A DNA stretch of 64,000 nt, taken from contig CAVYAL010000005.1 of assembly GCA_963766505.1 (NCBI GenBank), forward strand, positions 682,001 to 746,000, in the 5' to 3' direction. The notes under the pieces were generated by a model. That model was not told the DNA's origin, did no database searches, and saw only the letters and a list, made by a program, of their open reading frames with translations. This document shows positions 26,435-36,670 of this stretch, one piece after another. This DNA is from DATIRA01 sp963766505. GTDB taxonomy: Bacteria > Pseudomonadota > Gammaproteobacteria > Steroidobacterales > Steroidobacteraceae. Numbering within the stretch: the first letter of the stretch is position 1; each line of letters begins with the position of its first letter. The translations under genes were made by a program, and so were the position numbers.

Positions 26435-27081
26435 GCGCGGCACAGACGGTGCTCGACGCACAGACCGAGGCGCTGCTGCAGAGACTCGCCCACGAGAAGG
26501 AGTCCCGTTGCCGCAGGACGCTGGACGACGCGCGCGAACAGGCGCAGTCGATCGTCGCGCGAGCCTACCAGGATGCCCGGGCCCGGCTGCGGCAGGCCGT
26601 CGCGGAGGAGCGCAAGGGCCTGCGCGAGGCACTGGCGGCGAGGCGCGCTGAAATAGAGACGAATTCGCTGAAGCGACGCCAGGCAGTCATGACCGTCGCG
26701 CTGGACCGGGCATGGTCGCAGTTCGAGCAGGCTCTCGGCGCGCGCTGGCAGGATGCATCCACGCGGATGCAATGGGTCGACGCGGCGGCCGGGATCGCCC
26801 GGGCCACGTTGCTCGAGCCGGACGAGCTGACGATAGAGCTCGACGAATCACTCGACGATCCGGCCGCGGCGCAGATCAAGGACCGCCTGGCCGCGCAGGG
26901 GCTGCCGCAGCCCGTCGTACGACGTGCCGCCGGCCTCGGGCCGGGGCTGCGCATGCTGGCCGGGCCCGTCCGCATCGATGCATCGATGGCGGGACTGCTG
27001 CGATCGCGCAGCCGGATCGAGGCGGAACTGCTGGCGGAGCTCGAACGCCAGCGCTCTGCCGGGGAGCCGGATCGCAAATGA
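26431..27081 (+). CDS. atpE: V-type ATPase subunit E
   Basis: Subunit E pairs with G to form the peripheral stalk. The 216-residue protein has a long N-terminal helix rich in Arg, Glu and Gln (about residues 10-95) and a globular C-terminal part (LLEPDELTIELDESL, near residue 130) as in the family. It is coupled to atpF and atpA by four-base ATGA overlaps. Confidence 0.87.
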   Translation: MSAAQTVLDAQTEALLQRLAHEKESRCRRTLDDAREQAQSIVARAYQDARARLRQAVAEERKGLREALAARRAEIETNSLKRRQAVMTVALDRAWSQFEQALGARWQDASTRMQWVDAAAGIARATLLEPDELTIELDESLDDPAAAQIKDRLAAQGLPQPVVRRAAGLGPGLRMLAGPVRIDASMAGLLRSRSRIEAELLAELERQRSAGEPDRK

Positions 27082-28815
27082 GCAAGGCGCGCATCAGCTG
27101 GGTCGGCGGACCGGTGCTCCGCGCGAAGATGGAGGCGCCGTTCCGCGTGTACGAGGCGCTTTCAGTCGGTCGAGGCGGCCTGCTGGGCGAAGTGATCCAG
27201 TTGCGCGGCGACGAACTCGTGGCGCAGGTCTATGAGGACACGACCGGACTCGAGCCGGGAGATGAGGTCCGGGGCAGTGGCGGCCCGCTGGCGGTAGCCC
27301 TCGGGCCGGGCCTGCTGGGCGGGATTTTCGACGGGCTGCTGCGCCCGCTCACCGGCACGGCCGGCTTCCAGGTGGAGCCGGGCATCGCAGCGCGTCCGCC
27401 CGGGCGGTTCGAGTTTGCCGCCTCGGTCGAGGCCGGCGCCGAACTCGAACCGGGGTGCGTGCTCGGCGAGATCCGTGCTGCCCGCAAGCAGCGGGTCCTG
27501 CTGCCACCCGGGATCCGTGGGCGCCTGCTGCATGTCGCAGCCGACGGCGAATATGCCGAGGACGAGGTGATCGCCGAAGTCGAGCAGCCCGATGGCACGA
27601 CCCACCCGGTTGCGATGTCGCACTCCTGGCCGGTGCGCCAGCCGCGGCCGGCGGCGGGACGACTCGGCGGCAACGCGCCGATGATCACCGGTCAGCGCAT
27701 CCTCGACACGCTCTTCCCGGTGGCGCGCGGTGGTCGCGCCGCGCTGCCGGGCGGCTTCGGCACCGGCAAGACCGTGCTGCAGGAGGCGCTCGCCAAGTGG
27801 TGCGATGCCGACGTCATCGTGTACGTCGGCTGCGGGGAGCGTGGCAACGAGATGGCCGAGGTGCTCGATGAGTTCCCGAAGCTCGAGGACCCGCGCACCG
27901 GGCGCCCGCTCGCCGAGCGCACCGTGATCATCGCGAACACTTCCAACATGCCGGTGGCCGCGAGGGAGGCGAGCATCTACACCGCGATCACGGTCGCGGA
28001 GTATTTCCGCGACCAGGGCCTGCACGTCGCGCTGATGGCGGACTCGACGAGTCGCTGGGCCGAGGCGCTGCGCGAAGTCTCGGGTCGGCTCGGCGAGCTG
28101 CCCGGCGAGTCGGGCTACCCGGCCTACCTGAGCTCGCGGCTCGCCGAGTTCTACGAGCGCGCGGCGCGCGTCCAGACCCTCGGCGGCGGAGAAGGATCGG
28201 TGACCGTGATCGGCGCCGTGAGCCCGCCGGCCGGCGACTTCTCCGAGCCCGTCACGCTGCACACGAAGCGGTATGTGCGCTGCTTCTGGGCGCTGGACCG
28301 GCAGCGGGCGCAGGCGCGCTTCTACCCGGCCGTACACCCGCTGCAGTCCTACACCTCCGACGCCGAGTCGCTCGCAGACTGGTGGAAGCTGGAGGGAAAC
28401 CCGGACTGGCTGGCGCAGCGCCAGCGCGTGCTCGAGCTGCTGGAGAACCAGGTCCACCTCGAACGGATGGCGCGCATCGTCGGCCGCGATGCGCTGCCGG
28501 CCCGCCAGCAGCTGACGCTGCTGTGCGCCGACCTGGTCAACGACGGCTTCCTGCGCCAGTCCTCGTTCTCGAAGGTCGATCGCTACTGCTCACCGAAGCG
28601 ACAGATCGCGATGCTCGGCGTGCTGCTGCACTTCACGGACCGTGCGCAGGCGGCGGTCGAGGCGGGCGTTCAGCCACAGCGGCTCACGGCGCTGCCGGTG
28701 CTCGGGCAGCTGCAGCGGCTCGGCGAGGAGTTCGGCGAGGACGACATCCGCAAGCTGCAGCAGCTGACGAGGCAGATCGACTACGAATTCGACGCAATGG
28801 AGTCGGGAGCCGGCC

Positions 28816-28826
<11 letters not shown>
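27078..28826 (+). CDS. atpA: V-type ATPase catalytic subunit A
   Basis: Subunit A is the catalytic ATPase of the V1/A1 head. The 582-residue protein has the non-homologous insert (about residues 115-195) that separates A from F-type beta, the Walker A GGFGTGKT (225-232), the catalytic GERGNEM, and LMADSTSRWAEALRE. It starts MSKARISWVGGPV, four bases inside the atpE stop. All catalytic residues that I checked are present, so the enzyme should be active. Confidence 0.96.
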
Positions 28827-30196
<1,370 letters not shown>

Positions 30197-30204
<8 letters not shown>

Positions 30205-30820
30205 GGGCGTCGGCGAAGTGCTCGCGACCCGCGTCGCGTTCCTCGAGCTGAAGGAGGAACGGCGGCTGGTGCAGGAAGGCTACGAGCTGCTGGACGAAAA
30301 GAGGATGCTGCTCGCAGGGGAGATCATGCGGCAGCTGCGCCGGATGGAGGTGCTCGAGCAGGAGGCGCAGGCGCTTGAGGACCGCGCCCGCGCAGCCTTC
30401 GAGGCCGCGCTCGCGCTCCACGGGTTCGACGAGCTGACCGTCGAACCTCCCGGGCAGCTGGCCCGGTCGCTGCTGCGGCGGGAGCAGCGCGGCTTCCTGG
30501 GCACCAGCCTCGTCGAGGCCGAGCTGGAACTCACGGATGAGGGTCCCGTGGCGGCCTCGCTCAGGCCGACTCCGGAGGTACGGGCCTCGGCAGCGGCTTT
30601 TCGCGAACTGATCCGGCAACAGGTGGCGACCGCCGCCTGCGCCGGAAACCTCCGCCGGCTGGTCAAGGAATATGTCCGCACGGAGCGACGCGCCCGGGCA
30701 CTCGAGAAGGTACTGCTTCCCGAGATCGACTCATCGCTGCAGTTCATCGAAGAACAGCTCGACGCGCTCGACCAGGAGGAAGCGCTGCGCGTACGCATGG
30801 CCGGACGAAACCAGGGCTGA
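30197..30820 (+). CDS. atpD: V-type ATPase central-stalk subunit D
   Basis: Subunit D is the rotor shaft. The 207-residue protein has the expected long antiparallel helices, with LLDEKRMLLAGEIM near residue 35 and a C-terminal RRARALEKVLLPEIDSSLQFIEEQLD helix region. It ends the operon. The order G-C?-I-K-F-E-A-B-D places it last, as in Thermus. Confidence 0.92.
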
Positions 30821-30844
30821 ATCCGCGCCGCCGTCGGCCCGTAC

Positions 30845-30873
30845 TTGACCACACCACCCGCGCTCGCTAGCGT
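30845..30873 (+). promoter_or_regulatory. Possible promoter of the UbiA-family gene
   Basis: TTGACC (30845-30850) and TAGCGT (30868-30873) are separated by 17 bases, about 30 bases before the next gene. The -10 element is weak. Confidence 0.35.
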
Positions 30874-30903
30874 GCAGCGCTTTCACCCGCCGGGACGTTC
30901 AGC

Positions 30904-31875
30904 ATGGCCAAGGAAGTCGCGACACCGATCGAACCGAGGCTCGAGGATTTCGCCGGAGGTGGGCTCGGCCGGAATGCCCGGCGGCTGTTCCTGGCGACGC
31001 GGCCGAAGTTCCTGACGGCATCCGTGCTGCCCGTGATGGTCGGCACCGCCTGGGGTTATGCCGTCGCGGGGCGGATCGACTGGATCGTAGCGCTGCTCGC
31101 GCTGCTGGCCACCGCGCTGGTGCATGCCGCCAGCAACGTCATCAACGACGTGGGCGACGACGAGACCGGCGGCGATCCGGTCAACGTCGAGCGTATCTAC
31201 CCGTACACCGGCGGCTCCCGCTTCATCCAGAACAGCATCATGAGCCGCCAGGAAATGAACCGCCTCGGCTGGACCCTGATCGCGCTGGCGACGGCGCTCG
31301 GCGTCGTGCTCGCCGTGCTCAAGGGCCCGCTGGTGCTGTTGTTCGGGCTCGCAGGCATCTGCATCGGCGTGCTCTATTCGATTTCCGCGCTGCGCCTGAG
31401 TGCGAGGGGCATCGGCGAGGCCTGCATCACGATCGCCTTCGGCCTGCTGCCCGTCTGCGGTGCCGCCTGGCTGCAGAGCGGCGTGCTGGACTGGGCGAGC
31501 ATGCTGGTAGCGCTGCCCGTCGGCCTGTGGGTGACGCTGATCCTGCTGATCAACGAGGTGCCCGACCGGCGGGCGGACGAGGCGAGCGGCAAGCGGACGC
31601 TGGTCGTCAGGCTCGGCACCGACGGGGCGCGGCAACTGTACCGCGTGCTGCACCTGGTGGCCTTCGCCTGCCTGCTCGGGCTGTCCGTGACCGGGCTGAT
31701 GCCCTGGTGGGTCGCGGTCGGCGGCGCCGTGATCGCTGCAGGCGGCTTCAAGGCCTCGGCGGGCATCGGCGACGTGACGGCCGGCCGCGCGGCGCTGACG
31801 AAGAGCATCGAGATGACGCTCGGGCTGCAGGTTGCGGGCTCGGTCCTGGTGATCCTGGGCGCCGTGTTCGCCTGA
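30904..31875 (+). CDS. UbiA-family prenyltransferase (MenA-like)
   Basis: This integral-membrane protein of 323 residues has about eight hydrophobic segments and both aspartate-rich motifs of the UbiA family: NDVGDD at residues 81-86 and NEVPDRRAD near residue 215. These bind the prenyl diphosphate through magnesium. The TRPKFLTASVLPVMVGTAWG opening resembles MenA-type 1,4-dihydroxy-2-naphthoate prenyltransferases, but the substrate cannot be fixed from sequence. No other quinone genes are adjacent. The next gene follows after 19 bases. Confidence 0.82.
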   Translation: MAKEVATPIEPRLEDFAGGGLGRNARRLFLATRPKFLTASVLPVMVGTAWGYAVAGRIDWIVALLALLATALVHAASNVINDVGDDETGGDPVNVERIYPYTGGSRFIQNSIMSRQEMNRLGWTLIALATALGVVLAVLKGPLVLLFGLAGICIGVLYSISALRLSARGIGEACITIAFGLLPVCGAAWLQSGVLDWASMLVALPVGLWVTLILLINEVPDRRADEASGKRTLVVRLGTDGARQLYRVLHLVAFACLLGLSVTGLMPWWVAVGGAVIAAGGFKASAGIGDVTAGRAALTKSIEMTLGLQVAGSVLVILGAVFA

Positions 31876-31894
31876 CCCAGGACACTCCAGACCC

Positions 31895-33346
31895 TTGAGC
31901 CAGGACGCCCGCCCGCTCCACCTGGTATTCGGCGCCAGCGGATATATCGGCAGCAACCTGGTGCCGGCCCTGCTCGAGGCCGGCAAGCGCGTGCGTGCCA
32001 CGGCACGAAACGTCGAGGTGCTCGAGGGTCGTGGCTGGCGGGACGCGGAACTCTTGGCCGCCGACGCGCTCGATCCGGCGACGCTCAAGCACGCGCTCGC
32101 CAGCGTGGATGTCGCCTACTACCTCGTGCACTCGATGGCGGCGGGCCGTGATTTCGGCCGGATCGACCGTGAAGCAGCAGCCAATTTTGCGGCTGCCGCG
32201 GCCGAGGCGGGCGTGCGGCGCATCGTCTACCTCGGGGGCCTGATCCCGCCGGACCCGCGCTCCGAGCACCTGCGCTCCCGGGCCGAGACCGGCGACGTGC
32301 TGCGCCAGGGCAAGGTGCCGGTGACCGAGGTCCGGGCAGGCATGATCATCGGTCCCGGCTCGGCAGCCTACGAGGTGATCCGTGACCTCGTGAACCACCT
32401 GCCCGTGATGATCACGCCGTCCTGGGTACGTTCCCGCTCGACGCCGATCGCGCTGCCGGACCTGCTCGCCTACCTGGTCGAACTGCCCGCGCTCGACGAG
32501 GCCGCAGGCAGGATCCTGGATGCGGGCGGACCCGAGGCCGTGAGCTACGAGGAGATCATGCAGTGCTACGGCCGGCAGGTCGGCCGCAAGGCCCGCATCC
32601 TGTCGGTGCCGGTACTCACGCCGCGGCTGTCCTCCTACTGGCTGCGCCTGATCACGTCGGTACCGACCAACGTGGCGAGGGCGCTGGTCGAGGGGCTCGA
32701 GCACGATTTCGTTGCGGACGACTCCGAGATCCGCCAGCTCGTTCCGCGGCGGCTGATGGGGCTCGAGGAATCGATCCGGGCCGCCATCGAGGCGGACCGC
32801 CGCCACGAGGCGACCGCGCGCTGGGTCGAGGGTGCGATCGCCTGCCGGAACTTCCGGCCCGAGTACGGTTTCTATGCGAAGCGTGCGGGGGCAACCGCGA
32901 CCGGCACGGCCTCAGCCGCGGCCGTCTTCGACGTCGTCTGCACCGTGGGCGGAGAGCACGGCTATTTCTTCGCCGACTATCTGTGGTGGATACGCCGCGC
33001 GCTCGACTGGCTAGTGGGCGGGCCGAGCTTCCGCCGCGACCGGCGGCATCCGACGGAACTGCGCGTCGGTGACGTCGTGGATTCCTGGCGCGTGATCGCG
33101 CTCGAGCCGGACCGGCGCCTGACCCTGCTGATGGAGATGAAGGCGCCCGGGGCGGGCGTACTCGAGTTCGTCGTCAGGCCTGGGTCCGGGGGCCAGGGCG
33201 CGTCGGTCAATGCGACTGCCTACTGGCACCCCGCCGGCGTGCTGGGGCTGCTGTACTGGTACGTGCTGGTGCCCGCGCACCTGTTCATATTCAAGGGCAT
33301 GACGCGCTCGATCATCCGGCGGGCGACCGCTGCCGGCCGCCGATAG
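31895..33346 (+). CDS. NAD(P)-binding Rossmann protein fused to a DUF2867 domain
   Basis: This 483-residue protein begins (TTG start) with a Rossmann nucleotide-binding motif, FGASGYIGSN (residues 12-21), and an atypical SDR-like domain to about residue 290 (YYLVHSM near residue 75, YLGG near 110). The C-terminal part (about 320-475) matches the DUF2867 pattern, with an FFADYLWWIRRALDWLVGG segment and a LLYWYVLVPAHLFIF hydrophobic stretch. Such two-domain proteins are widespread in proteobacteria and have no firm function. It lies 19 bases after the UbiA-family gene and may form an operon with it. Confidence 0.75.
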   Translation: MSQDARPLHLVFGASGYIGSNLVPALLEAGKRVRATARNVEVLEGRGWRDAELLAADALDPATLKHALASVDVAYYLVHSMAAGRDFGRIDREAAANFAAAAAEAGVRRIVYLGGLIPPDPRSEHLRSRAETGDVLRQGKVPVTEVRAGMIIGPGSAAYEVIRDLVNHLPVMITPSWVRSRSTPIALPDLLAYLVELPALDEAAGRILDAGGPEAVSYEEIMQCYGRQVGRKARILSVPVLTPRLSSYWLRLITSVPTNVARALVEGLEHDFVADDSEIRQLVPRRLMGLEESIRAAIEADRRHEATARWVEGAIACRNFRPEYGFYAKRAGATATGTASAAAVFDVVCTVGGEHGYFFADYLWWIRRALDWLVGGPSFRRDRRHPTELRVGDVVDSWRVIALEPDRRLTLLMEMKAPGAGVLEFVVRPGSGGQGASVNATAYWHPAGVLGLLYWYVLVPAHLFIFKGMTRSIIRRATAAGRR

Positions 33347-33354
33347 CCCGATCG

Positions 33355-35508
33355 TTACTCGGCTTCCTCCTCGGGCTCGATGACGTTGCGCTGGCCGAAG
33401 AAGTAGCGGGCCGAGACCGAGAAGACGTTCACGTCGTAGTCGTACGGATCGGCCCCGAAGGCGAGCACCTGCGGCAGCGTCGACGGCTGCACACCCGAGA
33501 GCGACCAGTCCTTGCTGTCGAACTTCTCCCACCACCAGCCGAAGACCACGTCGAGACGCTCGGAGGCGCGGTAGGTGAGATCCAGGCGCAGGCTGTTCAA
33601 CTCCGTCTCGAGATCGGGGAACTTGCCGCCGGGGCTCGCGCTCGCCTGGAGGTTGCTCTCGCCCGTGCTCTGGCCGTAGGTGTAGTCCACGTTGAGGTCC
33701 AGGTTCTTCATCAGCGAACGGCTCCGCCAGCCCACGCCCGCGGTCGTGAACTCGTCCGAGCGCAGTCCCTTCCAGTCCGGTGAAGAGTAGAGCTGGCTGC
33801 CGCGCTGCCTCGCGTCGATGGTCTCGTAGCCCGCATGCAGGTAGGCCGAGTTGTTCTCGTTGAACGCGTAGCTCAGGTCCCCGGAGATGCGCGTGTCGCG
33901 GGCGCTCTGCAGGCCGATCTCGGAACGGGAATAGCTGTCGTCCGCGTAGAAGCCGCCGATCCCGATGGACAAGGGCGTCTCGGCGAAGGACAGGCTGCCG
34001 TACAGGTCCACGTAGTTCCGGTACCGGTAGGCCATGTTGTACTTCCGCATCAGCGGGTTCTGGCCGTCCGGCAGCGTCGTGTCGTACTTGTCCGGGTCGC
34101 GGCGCTGGGCGCCCGCCGTCAGGCGCAGGTCGAGCAGGCTTGCCGCCGGGCGCCAGTGCACGCGGCCCCAGCCGTCGGTTTCCTCCTCGCTGGTGACCGC
34201 GACCTGTGTGCGCTCGAGATCCGACAGATCCCCCCCGACCGCGAGCTCGAGCCCCTCGAGCACCTCGTACTCGGCCGAGGCGTGCAGGCGCGTGCGCTCG
34301 AAGCTGTAGCGGGGATTCTCGATCGCGGGTACTACGAAGGAGTCACCGAGGACCGGCGTCGTGAACTCGCCCCGCTTGCCGCCGTTGTCGCGCTCGTCAT
34401 AGCGCACCCAGGCCTTCAGCTTCAGCTTGTCGAGCCCAGGGAAGCCGCTCGTGACGCTGAAGTCCGCGTGCGTCGTATCCACCTGGCCGTCGAGGTTGGA
34501 GAACGGCAGTGCGCCGACCGCAAGCGCGGGGTTGATCGTGTACGGCAGGAAGGCCTGGTCCTGCTTGCCGCTGCCGGTGGCGAGGTTGAGCGACAGCACC
34601 GTGCTGTCCCAGACCCGCGCACTGCCCGACAGCGAGACCTGCTGGTAGTCGTTGTCCGGCTCCAGCGACATCTGGCCGAAGTCGGTCTCGCCGGGCACCG
34701 GGACGTAGGGATTCTGCCAGCGCAGCGAATTCGTCTGGTTGTCGAACTTCGAGGCGAAGTAGGCGAGTTCCAGGTGCCAGCGCTCCGCGCTGTAGCGAAC
34801 CGCGGCATCGACCCGGTCCGTCTGGTAGTCGATCGGCTTCATCAGCTGCGCCGTCGGAATGACGAAGCTGCCGGAGGTGATGCCGGTGCCCTCGCGATCC
34901 TCGCGATGGTAGGCCAGCGAGAACTTCCAGTTGTCGCCGGTGAAGAAGCGGCCGCCGAGCCCGTAGGTCTCGCGGTCGCTCTGGACGTCGACGTTGCGGA
35001 GCGTCGAGGGCAGCGCAGTCATGCCGGTGGTCGTGTTTGCGTACACCCAGCTGTCGGGCAGCGTGAGCGGGCTGCCGCCGTTGCCCCGATAGGGCGTCCG
35101 GGTCGTGTCGAACACGCGCTTCGGGATCGCGTCGTAGTCCAGGAAGAAGTCGTAGCTGCCTTGCCTGCCGCCCTCGATGATCATCGAGCGCGAATCGAGC
35201 CCGAGATCCTCCAGCGAGTACTCGAGCACGTAGCCGGACTCGTGCGCGGCCTTGCCTTCGGCGTTCGCGAGCACGTAGCCGCCGTCCTCGTCGAGCCCGG
35301 TGTAGTTGCCGAACTTGGCCGAGGAGTCGCTGACGTAGATTCCGCCGAGCTCAGTCTGGGCCCGATAACCGCTGTCGAACGGGCACTTCTTGCACTCCCA
35401 GCCGGACGTGTCCGGTCGTGCCGTGTCCTCGGCGGACGCGGTCGATGCGAGTACCGCCGCCACCGCGGCGGCGAGCAGGGTGTATCGCTGGTCGGGGTGA
35501 ATTTTCAT
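33355..35508 (-). CDS. mtrB: MtrB/PioB-type outer-membrane beta-barrel of an electron conduit
   Basis: MtrB-type proteins are about 26-strand porins that hold a decaheme cytochrome and let electrons cross the outer membrane. The 717-residue protein has a signal peptide ending ASTASA (about residue 26) and the characteristic early CxxC (C39 and C42, WECKKCPF). Beta-strand-rich alternating aromatic segments run to the end, which is the acidic EPEEEAE rather than a terminal aromatic residue. I chose the ATG at 35508 over an upstream ATG at 35538 because it starts the signal peptide directly. It lies immediately downstream of the MtrA-like decaheme gene. Confidence 0.88.
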   Translation of the reverse strand: MKIHPDQRYTLLAAAVAAVLASTASAEDTARPDTSGWECKKCPFDSGYRAQTELGGIYVSDSSAKFGNYTGLDEDGGYVLANAEGKAAHESGYVLEYSLEDLGLDSRSMIIEGGRQGSYDFFLDYDAIPKRVFDTTRTPYRGNGGSPLTLPDSWVYANTTTGMTALPSTLRNVDVQSDRETYGLGGRFFTGDNWKFSLAYHREDREGTGITSGSFVIPTAQLMKPIDYQTDRVDAAVRYSAERWHLELAYFASKFDNQTNSLRWQNPYVPVPGETDFGQMSLEPDNDYQQVSLSGSARVWDSTVLSLNLATGSGKQDQAFLPYTINPALAVGALPFSNLDGQVDTTHADFSVTSGFPGLDKLKLKAWVRYDERDNGGKRGEFTTPVLGDSFVVPAIENPRYSFERTRLHASAEYEVLEGLELAVGGDLSDLERTQVAVTSEEETDGWGRVHWRPAASLLDLRLTAGAQRRDPDKYDTTLPDGQNPLMRKYNMAYRYRNYVDLYGSLSFAETPLSIGIGGFYADDSYSRSEIGLQSARDTRISGDLSYAFNENNSAYLHAGYETIDARQRGSQLYSSPDWKGLRSDEFTTAGVGWRSRSLMKNLDLNVDYTYGQSTGESNLQASASPGGKFPDLETELNSLRLDLTYRASERLDVVFGWWWEKFDSKDWSLSGVQPSTLPQVLAFGADPYDYDVNVFSVSARYFFGQRNVIEPEEEAE

Positions 35509-35542
35509 GGTCGTGTTCCGCTCCACTGTCCTGCTCATCCGG

Positions 35543-36511
35543 TCAGCGCATCAGGTTCGCGCCGGAGGGATGGTTCGAACCGTGCACTTTCGTGTGACAG
35601 TTCATGCATGCGCCGAGCAGCAGGTATGCCGAGGGCGACCCGCCGGCAAGCGAGCCCGGGCCCTCGGGGAAGCTCGGGTGCCCCTGCTGGGAGTGGCACT
35701 CCTGGCAGAGCAGCGGCGCGCGCGCCGTTAGCAGCCCTGGATGATTCGAGCCGTGCGGCGAATGACAGTTCGTGCAGTCCTCCGGGACCGGCGCGTGCTC
35801 CCAGAGCATCGGCCCGCGCTTCTCCGCATGACAGTCGTAGCAGGTCTGGTTCACCGTGCTGCGTACCAGTTGCGCCTCGGCCGTCGTCCCGTGCGGCTGG
35901 TGACAGTCGCTGCAGGCCTGCTGGCCCTGGCGGACCGGATGCGAGAACGGCTTCGTGAACTGCGTGCGCTGCATCTGGTGACAGGCGTAGCAGACGTCGG
36001 GCTGGGTCCGGGTCGCGAGCACGGGGTCCTTCTCGGGGTGACTGTCGTGGCAGTCCACGCAGGCGACGCCCTGCTCCTCGTGCACGCCGACGTGCCAGCT
36101 CTCGCGCATCTGCTCCTCGTGGCAGGCGAGGCACATCCCGTTCTGGACGCCGACCGAGGCCTCGGAGTCACGGCCGAAGCGGATCACCGGCGGGCGGGTC
36201 TCGCCGCGCTTGACGCGGCCGGTATGCGCACCGCCCGGGCCATGGCAGGCTTCGCACTGCAGCTGGCCGTGCCCGAAAGGACTGCGATGGTCCGCGGGCT
36301 GCCCGTGCTTGTTGCGGAAGATGGCCATCACGGCCGGATTGTCGTCGTGGCAGGTGAGGCAGGTGTCTGCGCCCTTCTTGCTGTAATCCGGCGCGGACTT
36401 CTCCGCCTCGGCCGGCTCGGCCTCGGGTGCTGGCTCCTGCGCCACCAGCGCCAGTGGCAGGCAAGCCAGCACCAGTGCCAGCCAGCTCGTCTTTGCTTTC
36501 AGCTCGATCAT
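35543..36511 (-). CDS. mtrA: Periplasmic decaheme cytochrome c (MtrA/DmsE/PioA family)
   Basis: This protein carries electrons from the periplasm into the MtrB-type barrel. The 322-residue product has an N-terminal signal anchor or peptide (KTSWLALVLACLPLALVAQ) and ten CxxCH heme sites spread from residue 50 to 310 (CLTCH, CEACH, CLACH, CVDCH, CYACH, CSDCH, CYDCH, CTNCH, CQECH, CMNCH). Both the count and the length match MtrA/DmsE. The start is the ATG at 36511. Its stop lies 34 bases before the barrel gene, so the two are co-transcribed. Confidence 0.93.
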   Translation of the reverse strand: MIELKAKTSWLALVLACLPLALVAQEPAPEAEPAEAEKSAPDYSKKGADTCLTCHDDNPAVMAIFRNKHGQPADHRSPFGHGQLQCEACHGPGGAHTGRVKRGETRPPVIRFGRDSEASVGVQNGMCLACHEEQMRESWHVGVHEEQGVACVDCHDSHPEKDPVLATRTQPDVCYACHQMQRTQFTKPFSHPVRQGQQACSDCHQPHGTTAEAQLVRSTVNQTCYDCHAEKRGPMLWEHAPVPEDCTNCHSPHGSNHPGLLTARAPLLCQECHSQQGHPSFPEGPGSLAGGSPSAYLLLGACMNCHTKVHGSNHPSGANLMR

Positions 36512-36566
36512 GCGTTTGACCCTGACTTTGCGGAGCGATGCGCGAATCGCCAGCTTACACACACAA

Positions 36567-36597
36567 GCCTGCGGGAATCCGCAGGGATTCCGCAGGC
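36567..36597. repeat. Imperfect inverted repeat upstream of the MtrA-like gene
   Basis: Arms GCCTGCGGGAATCC (36567-36580) and GGATTCCGCAGGC (36585-36597) pair with one bulged base. It lies about 55 bases before the start of the decaheme gene, in its probable 5' leader. No function can be assigned. Confidence 0.5.
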
Positions 36598-36635
36598 CTG
36601 AATTGATGCCACGTGTCCGCGGCTGCGATCGAGAT

Positions 36636-36661
36636 ACCGGGCCGCCCGGAGGCGGCCCGGT
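36636..36661 (-). terminator. Hairpin after the first decaheme lipoprotein gene
   Basis: An 11-bp perfect stem ACCGGGCCGCC/GGCGGCCCGGT with a four-base TCCG loop (transcribed strand) lies nine bases after the stop at 36671. No U-run follows. It could partly insulate this gene from the MtrA-MtrB genes downstream, or protect the message 3' end. Confidence 0.5.
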
Positions 36662-36670
36662 CCCATTCGA

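Noticed and set aside
33835..35958. 707-residue plus-strand frame opposite the MtrB- and MtrA-like genes
   Set aside because: It is an antisense shadow with extreme Val/Arg/Ala content; the minus-strand genes have signal peptides and heme motifs.
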